A DNA stretch of 64,000 bases from Actinomycetospora sp. NBRC 106378 (GCF_030269685.1 NZ_BSTT01000003.1:1-64000); one strand, 5' to 3'; positions 24,813 through 34,293 are shown, counted from the stretch's first letter. Notes: a model not told the origin generated them from the letters alone. Program-made: numbers and translations.

Positions 24813-25708
24813 GCAGTCCAGCGTCCGAGGAGGGCCTGCTCGAGGCCGTCGAGCAGATGGCACCCGAGGAGCGGGCCGAGCACGAGGCCGCGGTCGCCGA
24901 GAAGGTGGCGGCGGACCGCGAGATCGCGGTGTCGGCGGGGGAGACCCTGCTGGCGGTGCAGAACCTCACGGTGCGATTCGGCGGGCTCACCGCGCTCGAC
25001 GACGTGTCGTTCGACGTCCGCCGGGGCGAGATCCTCGGCCTGATCGGACCGAACGGCGCCGGGAAGACGACGTGCTTCAACATCGTCACCGGCGTCTACC
25101 GGCCGACCGAGGGCGATATCCGTCTCGAGGGCCAGTCGCTCGCCCGGATGAAGCGGTACAAGATCATCCAGGCGGGCGTGGCCCGCACGTTCCAGAACAT
25201 CCGGCTCTTCGGCGCGATGACGGCGCTCGAGAACGTCGTCGTCGGCACCGACGCCCGGCACCGCACCTCGGTGCCCGGGGCGCTGCTGCGCCTGCCGCGG
25301 CACCGTCGCGAGGAGCGGGAGGCGGTCGACAAGGCGATGGCGCTCCTGGAGTTCGTCGGGATCGCCCACCGGGCCGCGGACAAGGCGACGTCGCTGCCCT
25401 ACGGCGACCAGCGCCGGCTCGAGATCGCCCGCGCGCTCGCGACGGAGCCCAAGCTGCTCTGCCTCGACGAGCCGGCGGCCGGGTTCTCGGCGGTCGAGAA
25501 GGACGCGCTCTCCGAGCTCATCCTCAAGATCCGCGACGACGGGTTCACGGTGGTCCTCGTGGAGCACGACATGCGCGTGGTGCTGGGCGTGACCGACCGC
25601 CTCGTCGTCCTGGACTTCGGCCGCAAGATCGCGGACGGCGTGCCCGACGAGGTGCGGCGGGACCCCGCCGTCGTGTCGGCCTACCTCGGAACGGCGGTGG
25701 ACGAGTGA
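24809..25708 (+). CDS. livG: LivG-type ABC transporter ATP-binding protein
   Basis: This 299-residue ATPase carries an extra acidic helical N-terminus of about 45 residues before the ABC core, longer than usual for LivG. Walker A is GPNGAGKTT, the Q-loop lies in [10 protein letters not shown], and the signature is degenerate ([15 protein letters not shown], typical of LivG). Walker B is [10 protein letters not shown] and the H-loop VEHDM. GTG 24809 overlaps the livM stop by four bases and is the only sensible start. It energises the LivHM channel with LivF. Confidence 0.93.
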   Translation: MSSPASEEGLLEAVEQMAPEERAEHEAAVAEKVAADREIAVSAGETLLAVQNLTVRFGGLTALDDVSFDVRRGEILGLIGPNGAGKTTCFNIVTGVYRPTEGDIRLEGQSLARMKRYKIIQAGVARTFQNIRLFGAMTALENVVVGTDARHRTSVPGALLRLPRHRREEREAVDKAMALLEFVGIAHRAADKATSLPYGDQRRLEIARALATEPKLLCLDEPAAGFSAVEKDALSELILKIRDDGFTVVLVEHDMRVVLGVTDRLVVLDFGRKIADGVPDEVRRDPAVVSAYLGTAVDE

Positions 25709-26424
25709 GCCTGCTCGAGCTCGCGGGAGTCAACGTCGCCTACGGGCGCATCCAGGCGCTGCGCGGCATCTCGCTGACCGTGCAGGAGGGACAGATCGTC
25801 TCGTTGATCGGCGCGAACGGCGCCGGCAAGACGACGACGATGAAGACGATCTCCGGACTGCTGGGCCTGCAGTCGGGGTCGATGACCTTCGACGGCGAGG
25901 ACCTGACGAAGGTCCGCGCGGACCTGCGCGTGCGCAAGGGGATCTGCCAGGTGCCCGAGGGTCGCGGAATCTTCCCCGGCATGACGGTGCTGGAGAACCT
26001 GGACATGGGTGGGTTCGTCCGGTCCGACCGGCGCTCGAAGGAGTTCACCGAGGACCAGGAGCGGGCGTTCACGTACTTCCCGCGTCTGGCCGAGCGACGC
26101 AACCAGGTCGGCGGCACGCTCTCCGGCGGCGAGCAGCAGATGCTCGCCATCGGGCGCGCGCTGATGGCCCGACCGCGGCTCCTGCTGCTCGACGAGCCCT
26201 CGATGGGGCTCGCCCCGCAGTTCATCCAGCAGATCTTCCGGGTGATCGAGGACATCAACCGGGAGGGCGTCACGGTCCTGCTGGTCGAGCAGAACGCCAC
26301 GCAGGCGCTCGGGCTCGCCCACCAGGCGTACGTGCTGGAGACCGGGGAGGTGACCCGCTCCGGCCCCGGCTCCGAGCTGCTCGCCGACCCGACGATCCAG
26401 GACGCGTACCTGGGCGTGTCGTAG
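25705..26424 (+). CDS. livF: LivF-type ABC transporter ATP-binding protein
   Basis: A 239-residue ATPase with Walker A GANGAGKTT, Q-loop QVPEGRGIFPGMT (the LivF mark), signature LSGGEQQMLAIGRAL, Walker B LLLLDEPSMGLAP and H-loop VEQN, as is normal for LivF. GTG 25705 overlaps the livG stop. It is the last gene of the importer operon; a long hairpin starts nine bases after its stop. Confidence 0.94.
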   Translation: MSLLELAGVNVAYGRIQALRGISLTVQEGQIVSLIGANGAGKTTTMKTISGLLGLQSGSMTFDGEDLTKVRADLRVRKGICQVPEGRGIFPGMTVLENLDMGGFVRSDRRSKEFTEDQERAFTYFPRLAERRNQVGGTLSGGEQQMLAIGRALMARPRLLLLDEPSMGLAPQFIQQIFRVIEDINREGVTVLLVEQNATQALGLAHQAYVLETGEVTRSGPGSELLADPTIQDAYLGVS

Positions 26425-26432
26425 GGCCACCA

Positions 26433-26497
26433 CGGAACGGCACGAACGGGCCGTCCGTCACGATGCACCGTGACGGACGGCCCGTTCGTGCGTTCCG
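26433..26497. terminator. Long hairpin, probable bidirectional terminator
   Basis: Two arms of about 30 bases (26433-26462 and 26469-26497) pair with one single-base bulge around a 6-base loop. No U-run follows, as is usual in high-GC actinomycetes. The hairpin lies between livF and the convergent acyltransferase gene and includes the last codons and stop of the latter, so it can serve both operons. Confidence 0.8.
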
Positions 26498-27711
26498 GGC
26501 CGGGCCACCGCCCGGGCCGCCCGCCGGCTCAGGGCGGTCACGGCGGCCTCGAGGGGGCCACGGCCCGCGGTCGCGCGCCAGCCCCAGCCGAGCAGGAGCA
26601 CGGCGACGACCTGGATGAGGTAGCCCGTCGTCGGGCCGTAGACGTCGAAGTCGGAGTTGATGAACAGGACGTGCAGGACGTAGAAGGTCAGCGTCATCCC
26701 GCCGGCTGCGGTGAGCGGGGCACGGACCACGTCGAGCGCGGCCCGCGGCCGCGGGCGCCGGACGTGGTCGGCGAGCAGCGCGACCCCGAGCACCGCGAGC
26801 GCGACCCCGATCGTGAGGGCGAGGTCGAGTGGCGTGGAGGAGTGCGGGGTGTCGACGGCGAGCCACCACCAGGTCGTCGTCGGCGTCACCCCGTCCGGGC
26901 CGACGGTCAGGGCCTCGTGGACCGTCTCCGGGTCCGCGCCCGCCGAGGCCGCCAGGATGCTCGGCAGAGCCCGCTCCGTCAGCCGGTCCGAGACCAGGGC
27001 CGCCGTGACCGCGAGCGCGGTACCCACCCCCGCCAGCGCGGCGGCCGTCCGTGCCGACGACAGGCGCATCCGGCCGACGGCCAGCCCGACGCACAGGTAG
27101 GGCAGCCAGGACAGCACGGGGTAGTAGCCCGTGACCGCGATCTCGGTGAGCATCCCGGCCGGGTCGTCCACGAGCCACGTGAACGACGGATTCATCCCCG
27201 TGGCGACCGGGAGGTGGGCCCGGAGCGCCTGGCTCGCGAACGGGACCCCGACCGTCAGGACCGCGCCCAGCGCGAGGAGGGTGCGCCGCCCGAGGAACAC
27301 CAGCGGCACCGCGGCCACGAACAGCAGCGCGTAGTAGGCGAGGATCACCGCCGCGATCTCCGGGTCGTTGCCTCCGAGGGCGAGCCCGACCAGCCCGACG
27401 GCGAGGCCGCGCACCACGAGTGCCACCGCCGTGGGGAGCGCGCGATCGCTCCGCAGCGGGACGCGGCGGCGGCCGGTGGTGAAAGCGATGCCGACCCCCG
27501 CGAGCAGCGCGAACAGCGCCGCGGACTTCCCGCCGGCGAGCACCGAGGTCCACGTCGCGTTCCCGGCGGCGTCGGTCTCGTACAGCGCGTGCACGGCCAT
27601 CATCCCGAGCAGGGCGAGGCCACGGGCGGCGTCGACCCCGAGGATGCGCTCCCGCGGGGGTGCGGGGTCCTCGGTGACCGGTGGGGCCGGCAGCGTGCGG
27701 GCATGCGTCAT
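26458..27711 (-). CDS. Multi-pass membrane acyltransferase-like protein (HGSNAT/DUF1624 type)
   Basis: This 417-residue membrane protein has about ten hydrophobic segments. The opening RILGVDAARGLALLGMMAVHAL is the DUF1624/HGSNAT-type start (R-x-x-x-D-x-x-R-G, His on the first helix), and LTFYVLHVLFI near the end is a typical conserved late helix. Relatives move acetyl or other acyl groups across membranes. ATG 27711 has GAGGAGG upstream. It lies 31 bases after the M1 peptidase gene on the same strand, so it is probably the fourth gene of the Pls operon and might modify the polymer or the envelope. This role is inference. Confidence 0.75.
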   Translation of the reverse strand: MTHARTLPAPPVTEDPAPPRERILGVDAARGLALLGMMAVHALYETDAAGNATWTSVLAGGKSAALFALLAGVGIAFTTGRRRVPLRSDRALPTAVALVVRGLAVGLVGLALGGNDPEIAAVILAYYALLFVAAVPLVFLGRRTLLALGAVLTVGVPFASQALRAHLPVATGMNPSFTWLVDDPAGMLTEIAVTGYYPVLSWLPYLCVGLAVGRMRLSSARTAAALAGVGTALAVTAALVSDRLTERALPSILAASAGADPETVHEALTVGPDGVTPTTTWWWLAVDTPHSSTPLDLALTIGVALAVLGVALLADHVRRPRPRAALDVVRAPLTAAGGMTLTFYVLHVLFINSDFDVYGPTTGYLIQVVAVLLLGWGWRATAGRGPLEAAVTALSRRAARAVARPGTHERAVRHGAS

Positions 27712-27742
27712 CGCGGGTCCTCCTCGGGAGGGGCAGCAGGGT

Positions 27743-29116
27743 TCAGGGGTGCGGCAGGGCGCCGCGGGAGGTGAGCAGGTCGGTCACGGCGGGGAGGTCG
27801 CGGAAGGCCGCGGCCACGTCCGCGGGGGTCGCCACGCGGTGGGCGTTCACCGCGAGGTAGCGGCGCACCGCGTCGTCGAAGGCGGGCGCGCCGACCCGTC
27901 GTCGGGCCTCGAGCAGGGTGGCGGCGCCCTGGACGTAGACGCCGGTCTCGTAGCGGTCGAAGCTCCCGTCCCACGCCGACAGGGGGTCGCCGAGGCGGCC
28001 GTCGAGGCGGCGGGGCACGTCGTCGAGGGAGTACTCGTCGGGTCGGCCGGTGGCGACCGCCTCGGCCCAGGTGGCGAAGGCCTCGTCCATCCACGGGTGC
28101 AGGCCCTGGTCGTTGCCGACCAGGGAGTAGAACCACTGGTGGGCGAGCTCGTGGGTGGCGAGGCTCGGGAGGTCGCCGGGTCGGGTGTCGCCGAACTGCA
28201 GCGCGCCCGGGTACTCGATGCCCGACGACTGGCCGGGTGCGAGCGCGACCCAGAGGTCGGGGTACGGGAACGGGCCGAGCAACGGCTGGAGCCGGCCGAT
28301 CGCGGTGTCGATCTCCGTGACCCAGCGGTCGGGGTCGGTGCGGGTCCCCGGGAGCAGGAACAGGTGCAGGCGGGTGCCGGCGACGTCCCGCTCGACGACC
28401 TCGTACGGGCCCACGGCCACCGCGACGTCGCGGACGGCGTCGGCGGTGAAGCGATGGGTGGTGCGTCCGGCGGCGTCGGTCGTGCCCACCGCGCGGCCCA
28501 CCCCGGACACCGCGAGGCCGCTCGGCGCGGTCACCTCCAGCGAGCGCAGCGTGAACTCCTCCGAGACCGCGTTCTCCCCGGGCGCGGTCGCGGCCGGGGT
28601 CCGGACCCAGCCCTGGCCCCGGACCCACGCGAGCAGCGGGAAGGCCGAGCCGAACCAGGCGACGCCGCGCGAGGTGCCGAGCCGGTCGTCGGCGTCGGGC
28701 CCCAGCGCGAGCGTGAAGCCGAGGTCGACCGTCACCGTGCGACCGGCGGGCACGCAGGACGGCAGGGGCAGCGTCACGAGCGTGCCCGGCGCCCCGGCCG
28801 GGGCACCGGCCGCCTCGACGCGGGGCGCGACCGGGGTGCCGTCGACGGCCGAGGTGTCGACGCGCAGCGAGCTGCCCGCCGCGGCCGACACCGGCGCGTT
28901 CGGCCACGCCCGGAACACCAGCTCGCAGACCGGGGCGTCGGGGGTGAACGCGACCTGCTCGCGGCCGGTCGCACCGCGCAGGTCGTCGGCGACGTCGAAC
29001 GCGAGGGACACCACGGGCCGGGCCGGGTCCGGGGCGGCCCGCGGAGGAGTGGTCGGACCCGGTGAGCACGCGACGAGCAGCGTGGCCAGGAGGGCGACGA
29101 GGGTCGTGCGGATCAC
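27743..29116 (-). CDS. M1-family zinc metallopeptidase lipoprotein
   Basis: A 457-residue exported lipoprotein (lipobox LVAC, Cys17). The mature part has an N-terminal beta domain, the substrate-loop GIEYPG (299-304) and the zinc site HELAH (322-326) followed 18 residues later by Glu345 in DEAFATW, the exact M1 spacing. It lacks the long C-terminal helical domain of full aminopeptidase N. GTG 29116 overlaps the preceding gene (GTGA). In poly-lysine producers a zinc aminopeptidase degrades the polymer, so this gene is a good candidate for polymer trimming or self-protection. That is inference from context. Confidence 0.88.
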   Translation of the reverse strand: MIRTTLVALLATLLVACSPGPTTPPRAAPDPARPVVSLAFDVADDLRGATGREQVAFTPDAPVCELVFRAWPNAPVSAAAGSSLRVDTSAVDGTPVAPRVEAAGAPAGAPGTLVTLPLPSCVPAGRTVTVDLGFTLALGPDADDRLGTSRGVAWFGSAFPLLAWVRGQGWVRTPAATAPGENAVSEEFTLRSLEVTAPSGLAVSGVGRAVGTTDAAGRTTHRFTADAVRDVAVAVGPYEVVERDVAGTRLHLFLLPGTRTDPDRWVTEIDTAIGRLQPLLGPFPYPDLWVALAPGQSSGIEYPGALQFGDTRPGDLPSLATHELAHQWFYSLVGNDQGLHPWMDEAFATWAEAVATGRPDEYSLDDVPRRLDGRLGDPLSAWDGSFDRYETGVYVQGAATLLEARRRVGAPAFDDAVRRYLAVNAHRVATPADVAAAFRDLPAVTDLLTSRGALPHP

Positions 29117-29754
29117 GTCGTCGCCGCCGTGACGAGGTCGTCCGCGAGGTCCCGGGCGTCGTGGACGGGCAGCCCGACGTCGGTGAACCAGTCGGCGGTC
29201 GCCTCGGGGTGCGGCCCGACGACCCCCACCCGGCCGCGCCCGTACGCGGCGACGAGGGCAGCGACCTCGCCGCCGGGGTACCGGGCGAGGACGTCGGTCC
29301 CGTCGGTGCGGGTGAACCGGGCGCCGTCCTGGAAGAACAGCGTCCGGCGACGTCCCCGCCAGTCGACCTCGACGAGGGCATCGGCGTCGGGGTCGTCGAC
29401 GGTCGCGTGCGGCGACGTGACGTACTGGTCGGTGTCGCCGGGCAGCAGGCCCAGCCCCGGTCCCCGCCCGGCGAGGTACGCGCCGAGACAGAAGCCGACG
29501 TAGGACCCGCCGTCCGCCACCCAGCTGCGCAGCACGCGCCGGTGCCGGCGCAGGTGCCGCCAGGCGTGCCGCAGGCTCCCGCCGCCGGGCTGGGCGTACA
29601 GCGCGGCCCCCGCGAGGACCTCCGCCTCCAGCGGACGGTCGCCGTCGGGGCCGACGGTGGCGACGTCGAACCCGTGCGCGGTGAGCAGCGCCGCCACCGC
29701 CTCGGGGCAACCCGGCAGGGTGGCGGGGCCGTCGTAGACGAGCGCGAGACTCAC
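29113..29754 (-). CDS. BPL_N-domain (class I amidotransferase-like) protein
   Basis: A 213-residue protein with the fold of the biotin-protein-ligase N-terminal domain, related to glutamine amidotransferases. YAQPGGGSLRHAWRHL is near residue 53, the nucleophile-type Cys lies in GGSYVGFCLGAYLAG near residue 92, and a late His occurs in GVVGPHPEATADWF. No ammonia-using partner domain is present. GTG 29754 overlaps the pls-like stop, and its own stop overlaps the peptidase start (GTGA both times), so the three are translated together. A role in processing or releasing the polymer is possible; none is shown. Confidence 0.78.
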   Translation of the reverse strand: MSLALVYDGPATLPGCPEAVAALLTAHGFDVATVGPDGDRPLEAEVLAGAALYAQPGGGSLRHAWRHLRRHRRVLRSWVADGGSYVGFCLGAYLAGRGPGLGLLPGDTDQYVTSPHATVDDPDADALVEVDWRGRRRTLFFQDGARFTRTDGTDVLARYPGGEVAALVAAYGRGRVGVVGPHPEATADWFTDVGLPVHDARDLADDLVTAATT

Positions 29755-32700
29755 GCCGCCACCGCCTCGGCGGGGATCCCGCCCGACCGGCTCCGGGCCG
29801 CCAGCTGCTCGCCCTTCATGACGAGGCTGAGCGGGCCGAGCTCCGCGCCCGCCCCCACCTCGCCGTCGTAGAGCACGATCGAGCGGTCGCCGACCGTCGC
29901 GCCCGCCTCGACGCGCACCGTCGACAGCTTCATGACGCGGTCCTCGAACAGGTGGGTCTGCAACGAGACCTCGCGGCCGACCGCGGCGTCGTCGCCGACC
30001 TCCACGAGGTCGAACTCGGTGAGGTAGGTCGTCGCCAGCCACACCCGGCTTCCGATCCGCGCACCGAGGAGCCGCAGCGCCCAGGGCAGGAACGGGGTGC
30101 CGGTGAGCAGATCCAGCCCGGCGGGGACCGCGGCCGCCTCGTAGAGCCCCGTCACGAACTCCGAGCGGCGCACGAACTCGTCCCACAGGGGAGCGGTGCG
30201 CGGGCGGTAGGTCCCCACGACGTGGTGCTTCACCGCCGCGACGTAGGCGATCACCAACGCCGACGCCGCTGCGGCGAGGAACGGGGCCACGAACGCCGGG
30301 ACCCAGAGCGGTCGTCCGTCGGCGACGGTGGAGAGCGCCGTGAGGTGCAGGTAGACGGCCAGCCCGAGCAGCGACGCGGGCAGCGAGGCGCGGACGAACT
30401 CCAGCGCGAGACGCCGCCGGACCCGGCGTCGGGACGGGCGGAAGGTCTCCGAGTCGGGGTGCGACCCGGAGTCCTCGCGCCGCGGCAGGTGGATGGCGGG
30501 GGAGCCGAGCCACGACGAGTCGCGGCCCACCACCGCCGGCGGGGCCGTCGCCACCCCGACCAGCGACCCGCTCCCCGCCCGGGTGCCGCCGGGCAGGAGG
30601 GCGGCGTTCCCGACGAAGGCCCGTTCCCCGACCACCGTCGGACGCAGCAGCATCCGCCCGCGGGCGAACACGGCGCTCCCGACCCCCGCCATGTCGGCGA
30701 CGAAGCTGCCGGCGCCGAGGTCGAGCAGGTCCGGGTCGACGTGGGCGACCGTGGAGATCTCCGCGCCGGGGCCGATGCGCGCGCCGAGCAGCCGCATCCA
30801 CCCCGGCGTGTAGAGCGTCGCGTAGAGCGAGTTGGTGAAGGTCAGCGAGTCGACCAGCAGGGCGTCGGCGAGCCACTTGCGCAGGCCGAGCCCGGACCGG
30901 ACGGGGTGCACGCCCACCGGGGTGCGGGGGAGGAGCAGCCGGCGGCCGCCCGCCACGATCGCGCAGACGGTGAGGACGAACAACGGGCCGGAGAGCAGCG
31001 TGGCGACGAGCCCGGCGAGCACGCCCCAGGCCAGGAGCGCGGCCCAGACCGCGACGACGGTCGGGACGACCATGAGCACCGCCGCGGCCTCCAGCCCGAC
31101 GACGCCCACGATCGCCGGGACGAGGTGGTACCAGCGCCAGCCGCGGGCCGGTCGGGCCCGACCCATCGCGCCGAGCATCGGGTCGGCGACGTCGACGGGG
31201 ACCGGCGGGGAGCCCGCCACCGTGGCGCCCGCGGGTACGTGCCCGTCCCGGGACAGGACGGACTGCTCGCCGATCGCCGCGTCGACCCCGACCCGGGAGC
31301 CCGGCGCGAGGACGGTGCCCGTCCCGACGACGGCCCGCGCGCCGACCGTGATCACCCCCACCTCGACCCGTCCGCCGCGCACCTGCCACGGGCGCAGCGA
31401 GACGCCGTAGCCGAGGGAGGCGTCGTCGCCGAGTCGCAGCAGGCAGGGGGCGCTGACGGCGGAGGCAGCGAGGTGGACCCGTCGTCCGACCCGGGCGCCG
31501 AGGAGGCGCAGGTAGGGCGACGCGAAGGGGCCGCCGGCGAGCACGGGCAGCGGCGAGAGCCGCAGCAGCAGGTCGACCGCCCACAGCCGGAGGTACACGG
31601 TGCCCCAGAGCCGGTAGGTGCCCGGGCGGAGCGCCAGCGTGAGCGGCCGCACGAGCAGCACCGGCAGCAGCCAGCGGACGCCGAGATAGGTCGCGGTCCC
31701 GGCCGCGAGGATCTCGAGCAGGACCGCCGGGGAGACCACGCCGTCGTTCCACCAGTAGACGACGGACGCGGGCAGCGTCAGGGCGAGCAGCACCAGGTAG
31801 AGGGCGACCGCCTGCGCCCCACCCGCCACGGCCACGCGCCGGGCGGAGTGGCACAGCGGTGGTTCCGCCGGGGCGGCCGCCGGGGGCCGGTCGCGCAGGA
31901 CCGCCGCGAGCCCCCGCACGTGCGGGTGGGCGTAGAGGTCCCGGACGGCGACCCCGAAGCCGGCCTCGCGCAGGGCCGTCACCACCCGGGCGGCGAGCAG
32001 CGAGTGGCCCCCGAGGTCGTCGAAGAAGTCCGCCGTCGCGGGGACCGCCTCGAGGCCGAGCACGGAGGCCATGACGCCGGCGATCCGGGACTCCGGGCCC
32101 GGAGCGGGCGTGTCGCCGGCGGCCGCCGACCCCACGAACCGCGACCCCGTCGGTGGAGGCAGCGCGGACCGGTCGACCTTGCCGCTGGCCTGGGTCGGGA
32201 GGGCGGCGAGGACGTCGAGGGTGGCCGGGACCATGTAGGGCGGCAGGCGCTCGGCGGCCACGGCGTGCAGGCGGTGCCGTCGGGTGTCCGCGTCCGCGAC
32301 GCCCACGGCGGGGTCCACCACGTACGCAGCGAGTTCTCCGGAGGCCGGGTCGAGGGCCACGACGGCCGCGGCCACCTCGTGGTCGGCGAGCAGCACGCTC
32401 TCGATCTCGCCCAGGTCGACCCGGCGGCCCCGGACCTTCACCTCGGCGTCGGCCCGTCCGAGGTAGACGATCTCGCCGTGCTCGTCGAGCCGCCCGAGGT
32501 CGCCGGTGCGGTACACGCGCTCGCCCGTCCCCGGGTGCACGACGAACTTCTCGGCCGTGAGCTCGGGGCGGCCCAGGTAGCCCAGCGCCACGCCGGGTCC
32601 CCCGAGCGTGATCTCCCCGACCTCGCCGTCGGCGACCGGCGGGTGGTCGGGGTCGTCGGGGTCGGTGAGCTCGGCGGTGTAGGTCGGGAGGGGCCGGCCG

Positions 32701-33665
32701 ATCGTCACGGGGCGCCCGGGGTGCAGCTCGCACCAGGTGGCCGTGACGGTGGCCTCGGTGGGCCCGTAGGTGTTGAGCAGGCGGCGCCCGGGGCGAGCCC
32801 AGCGCTCCACGATCTCGCCGGGGCAGGCCTCCCCGCCCACCAGCACGGTGCGCAGGTCCGGCAGCTCGGTCGGCACCGTGGCGAGCAGGGTCGGCACCGC
32901 GCACAGCACGGTGATCCGCCGCGTGGCGAGGTGCTCGCCCAGGTCGGCGCCGAAGGCGCGCTCGTCGTCGGGACCCGCGACCACGGTCGCGCCGACCGCC
33001 CAGGCGGACCAGATCTCCTCGATCGAGAAGTCGAACGAGATCGTCATGCCCTGGTGCACGCGGTCGTCGGGCCGGACGTCGTAGATCCCCGGGATCACCG
33101 TCAGGAAGTTGGCGATGCTCGCGTGGGAGACGGCGACGCCCTTGGGTCGTCCGCTGGAGCCGGAGGTGAAGATGACGTACGCGGTCCCGACGGCGGGGCG
33201 CGCGGCCGGGCGGGTGGGGCGTGCGGCGGCGAGCTCGTCGCCGGCCTCGTCGAGGACGAGCACGGCGGTGCCCGTGACCCGGTCCGCCAGCGCGCGGACG
33301 GTGAGCACGACGGCGACCTCGGCGTCGTCGACCACGTGGGCCACGCGGTCCGCCGGTGACCCGGGATCGAGGGGCACCAGGGTGGCCCCGGCCTTGAGCA
33401 CGCCGAGGATCGCGACGTAGGTCCGCCCGGAGCGCGGCAGGAGCACCGCCACGCGGTCGCCGGGGCCGACGTCGCGCGCGGCCAGCAGGTACGCGAGCCG
33501 GTTGGCCCGCGCCTCCAGCTCGCGGTAGCGGACGGCCTCGCCGTCGGCCTCGACCGCGACGCGATCGGGCCACCGGTCCGCGATCGCCTCGAAGAAGCCC
33601 TCCATACGGACGGGGCCGGGGGCCGGCTCGGACGTGGGCGGGCAGGGGGATACGTGCGTGGTCAC
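29751..33665 (-). CDS. Pls/PosA-type membrane NRPS (isopeptide homopolymer synthetase)
   Basis: This 1304-residue synthetase has an adenylation domain at about 22-505: TSGSSGRPKG 168-177, FDFSIEEIW 211-219, YGPTEAT 300-306, YRTGDLGR 385-392. The carrier domain at 525-595 has Ser555 in GGHSLL. Three membrane blocks alternate with left-handed-beta-helix modules, each marked by LLGAR(I/V)G at about 721, 959 and 1199. There is no condensation or thioesterase domain. This is the layout of epsilon-poly-lysine synthetase Pls and relatives, which polymerise one amino acid by isopeptide bonds at the membrane. GTG 33665 follows GGAGG at a 7-base spacing. It leads a four-gene operon. The basic-amino-acid substrate is inferred. 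Confidence 0.87.
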   Translation of the reverse strand: MTTHVSPCPPTSEPAPGPVRMEGFFEAIADRWPDRVAVEADGEAVRYRELEARANRLAYLLAARDVGPGDRVAVLLPRSGRTYVAILGVLKAGATLVPLDPGSPADRVAHVVDDAEVAVVLTVRALADRVTGTAVLVLDEAGDELAAARPTRPAARPAVGTAYVIFTSGSSGRPKGVAVSHASIANFLTVIPGIYDVRPDDRVHQGMTISFDFSIEEIWSAWAVGATVVAGPDDERAFGADLGEHLATRRITVLCAVPTLLATVPTELPDLRTVLVGGEACPGEIVERWARPGRRLLNTYGPTEATVTATWCELHPGRPVTIGRPLPTYTAELTDPDDPDHPPVADGEVGEITLGGPGVALGYLGRPELTAEKFVVHPGTGERVYRTGDLGRLDEHGEIVYLGRADAEVKVRGRRVDLGEIESVLLADHEVAAAVVALDPASGELAAYVVDPAVGVADADTRRHRLHAVAAERLPPYMVPATLDVLAALPTQASGKVDRSALPPPTGSRFVGSAAAGDTPAPGPESRIAGVMASVLGLEAVPATADFFDDLGGHSLLAARVVTALREAGFGVAVRDLYAHPHVRGLAAVLRDRPPAAAPAEPPLCHSARRVAVAGGAQAVALYLVLLALTLPASVVYWWNDGVVSPAVLLEILAAGTATYLGVRWLLPVLLVRPLTLALRPGTYRLWGTVYLRLWAVDLLLRLSPLPVLAGGPFASPYLRLLGARVGRRVHLAASAVSAPCLLRLGDDASLGYGVSLRPWQVRGGRVEVGVITVGARAVVGTGTVLAPGSRVGVDAAIGEQSVLSRDGHVPAGATVAGSPPVPVDVADPMLGAMGRARPARGWRWYHLVPAIVGVVGLEAAAVLMVVPTVVAVWAALLAWGVLAGLVATLLSGPLFVLTVCAIVAGGRRLLLPRTPVGVHPVRSGLGLRKWLADALLVDSLTFTNSLYATLYTPGWMRLLGARIGPGAEISTVAHVDPDLLDLGAGSFVADMAGVGSAVFARGRMLLRPTVVGERAFVGNAALLPGGTRAGSGSLVGVATAPPAVVGRDSSWLGSPAIHLPRREDSGSHPDSETFRPSRRRVRRRLALEFVRASLPASLLGLAVYLHLTALSTVADGRPLWVPAFVAPFLAAAASALVIAYVAAVKHHVVGTYRPRTAPLWDEFVRRSEFVTGLYEAAAVPAGLDLLTGTPFLPWALRLLGARIGSRVWLATTYLTEFDLVEVGDDAAVGREVSLQTHLFEDRVMKLSTVRVEAGATVGDRSIVLYDGEVGAGAELGPLSLVMKGEQLAARSRSGGIPAEAVAA

Positions 33666-33827
33666 CGTCGCGCCTCCGGGCGCCCCCGGTCCGGGGGCGG
33701 TGGGATCGTGACGGACGGCGCGCGACGCCGGTGGTTTCCACGCGGCGGTCGTCCGGAGCTGCAGGGGATCGCGGCACACGGGTGCGCGCGACCAGCTGGT
33801 GGGTCACCACCCGGTCGTGCGACCAAA

Positions 33828-33856
33828 CGTCACCCGGACGTGGCGACCGGGTGACG
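33828..33856 (-). terminator. Hairpin after the thioesterase gene
   Basis: CGTCACCCGG (33828-33837) and CCGGGTGACG (33847-33856) are perfect 10-base arms around a 9-base loop. They begin five bases beyond the TGA of the minus-strand thioesterase gene. The hairpin separates this gene from the pls-like promoter region (33666-33827), in which I see no other distinct site. Confidence 0.7.
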
Positions 33857-33861
33857 CGCCG

Positions 33862-34293
33862 TCAGGCCTGCGGGGTCGCGTCGCGGTAGATGCAGGTCAG
33901 CTTGGCGGTACAGACGCGACGGCCCTCGTCGTCGGAGATGACGATCTCGAACGTGCCGACCGTCCTCCCGACCGACGCGGGCGTGCAGACCGCGGTGACG
34001 TGGCCGGAGAGGGCCGAGCGGTGGTGGGTGCACGCGAGCTCGAGGCCGACCGGGCGGCGGTCACCGATCCGGTTGAGGTAGGCCGCCGTCGAACCGACCG
34101 TCTCGGCGAGCACGGCGCTCGCGCCGCCGTGCAGCAGGCCGAAGGGCTGGCGGTTCCCGGCCACCGGCATGGTGGCGACGGTCCGCGCCGGATCCCACTC
34201 GGTGATCTCGATGCCCATCTTCGTCCCGAGCTGCTCGTCGGGGTAGGCGACCTCGAGCTCGGGGACGGCCTGCTGTTCGGGGGACTGTGCCAC
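33862..34293 (-). CDS. PaaI-type hotdog thioesterase
   Basis: A 143-residue single hotdog-domain protein with the family loop FGLLHGGASAVLAETVGS (catalytic-type His-Gly-Gly and Glu). The C-terminal strand set ELACTHHRSAL and GRTVGTFEIVISDDEGRRV (cited in part) completes the fold. Such proteins hydrolyse aryl- or acyl-CoA thioesters. It is divergent from polA with a 58-base gap and has its own terminator hairpin downstream, so it is a single-gene unit. No CoA pathway gene is adjacent, and the substrate is unknown. Confidence 0.88.
   Translation of the reverse strand: MAQSPEQQAVPELEVAYPDEQLGTKMGIEITEWDPARTVATMPVAGNRQPFGLLHGGASAVLAETVGSTAAYLNRIGDRRPVGLELACTHHRSALSGHVTAVCTPASVGRTVGTFEIVISDDEGRRVCTAKLTCIYRDATPQA

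Noticed and set aside
29113-33810. Alternative long frame across the Pls operon
   Set aside because: It is in another frame and dominated by Arg, Pro and Gly, while the overlapping frames encode recognisable domains with correct motifs.
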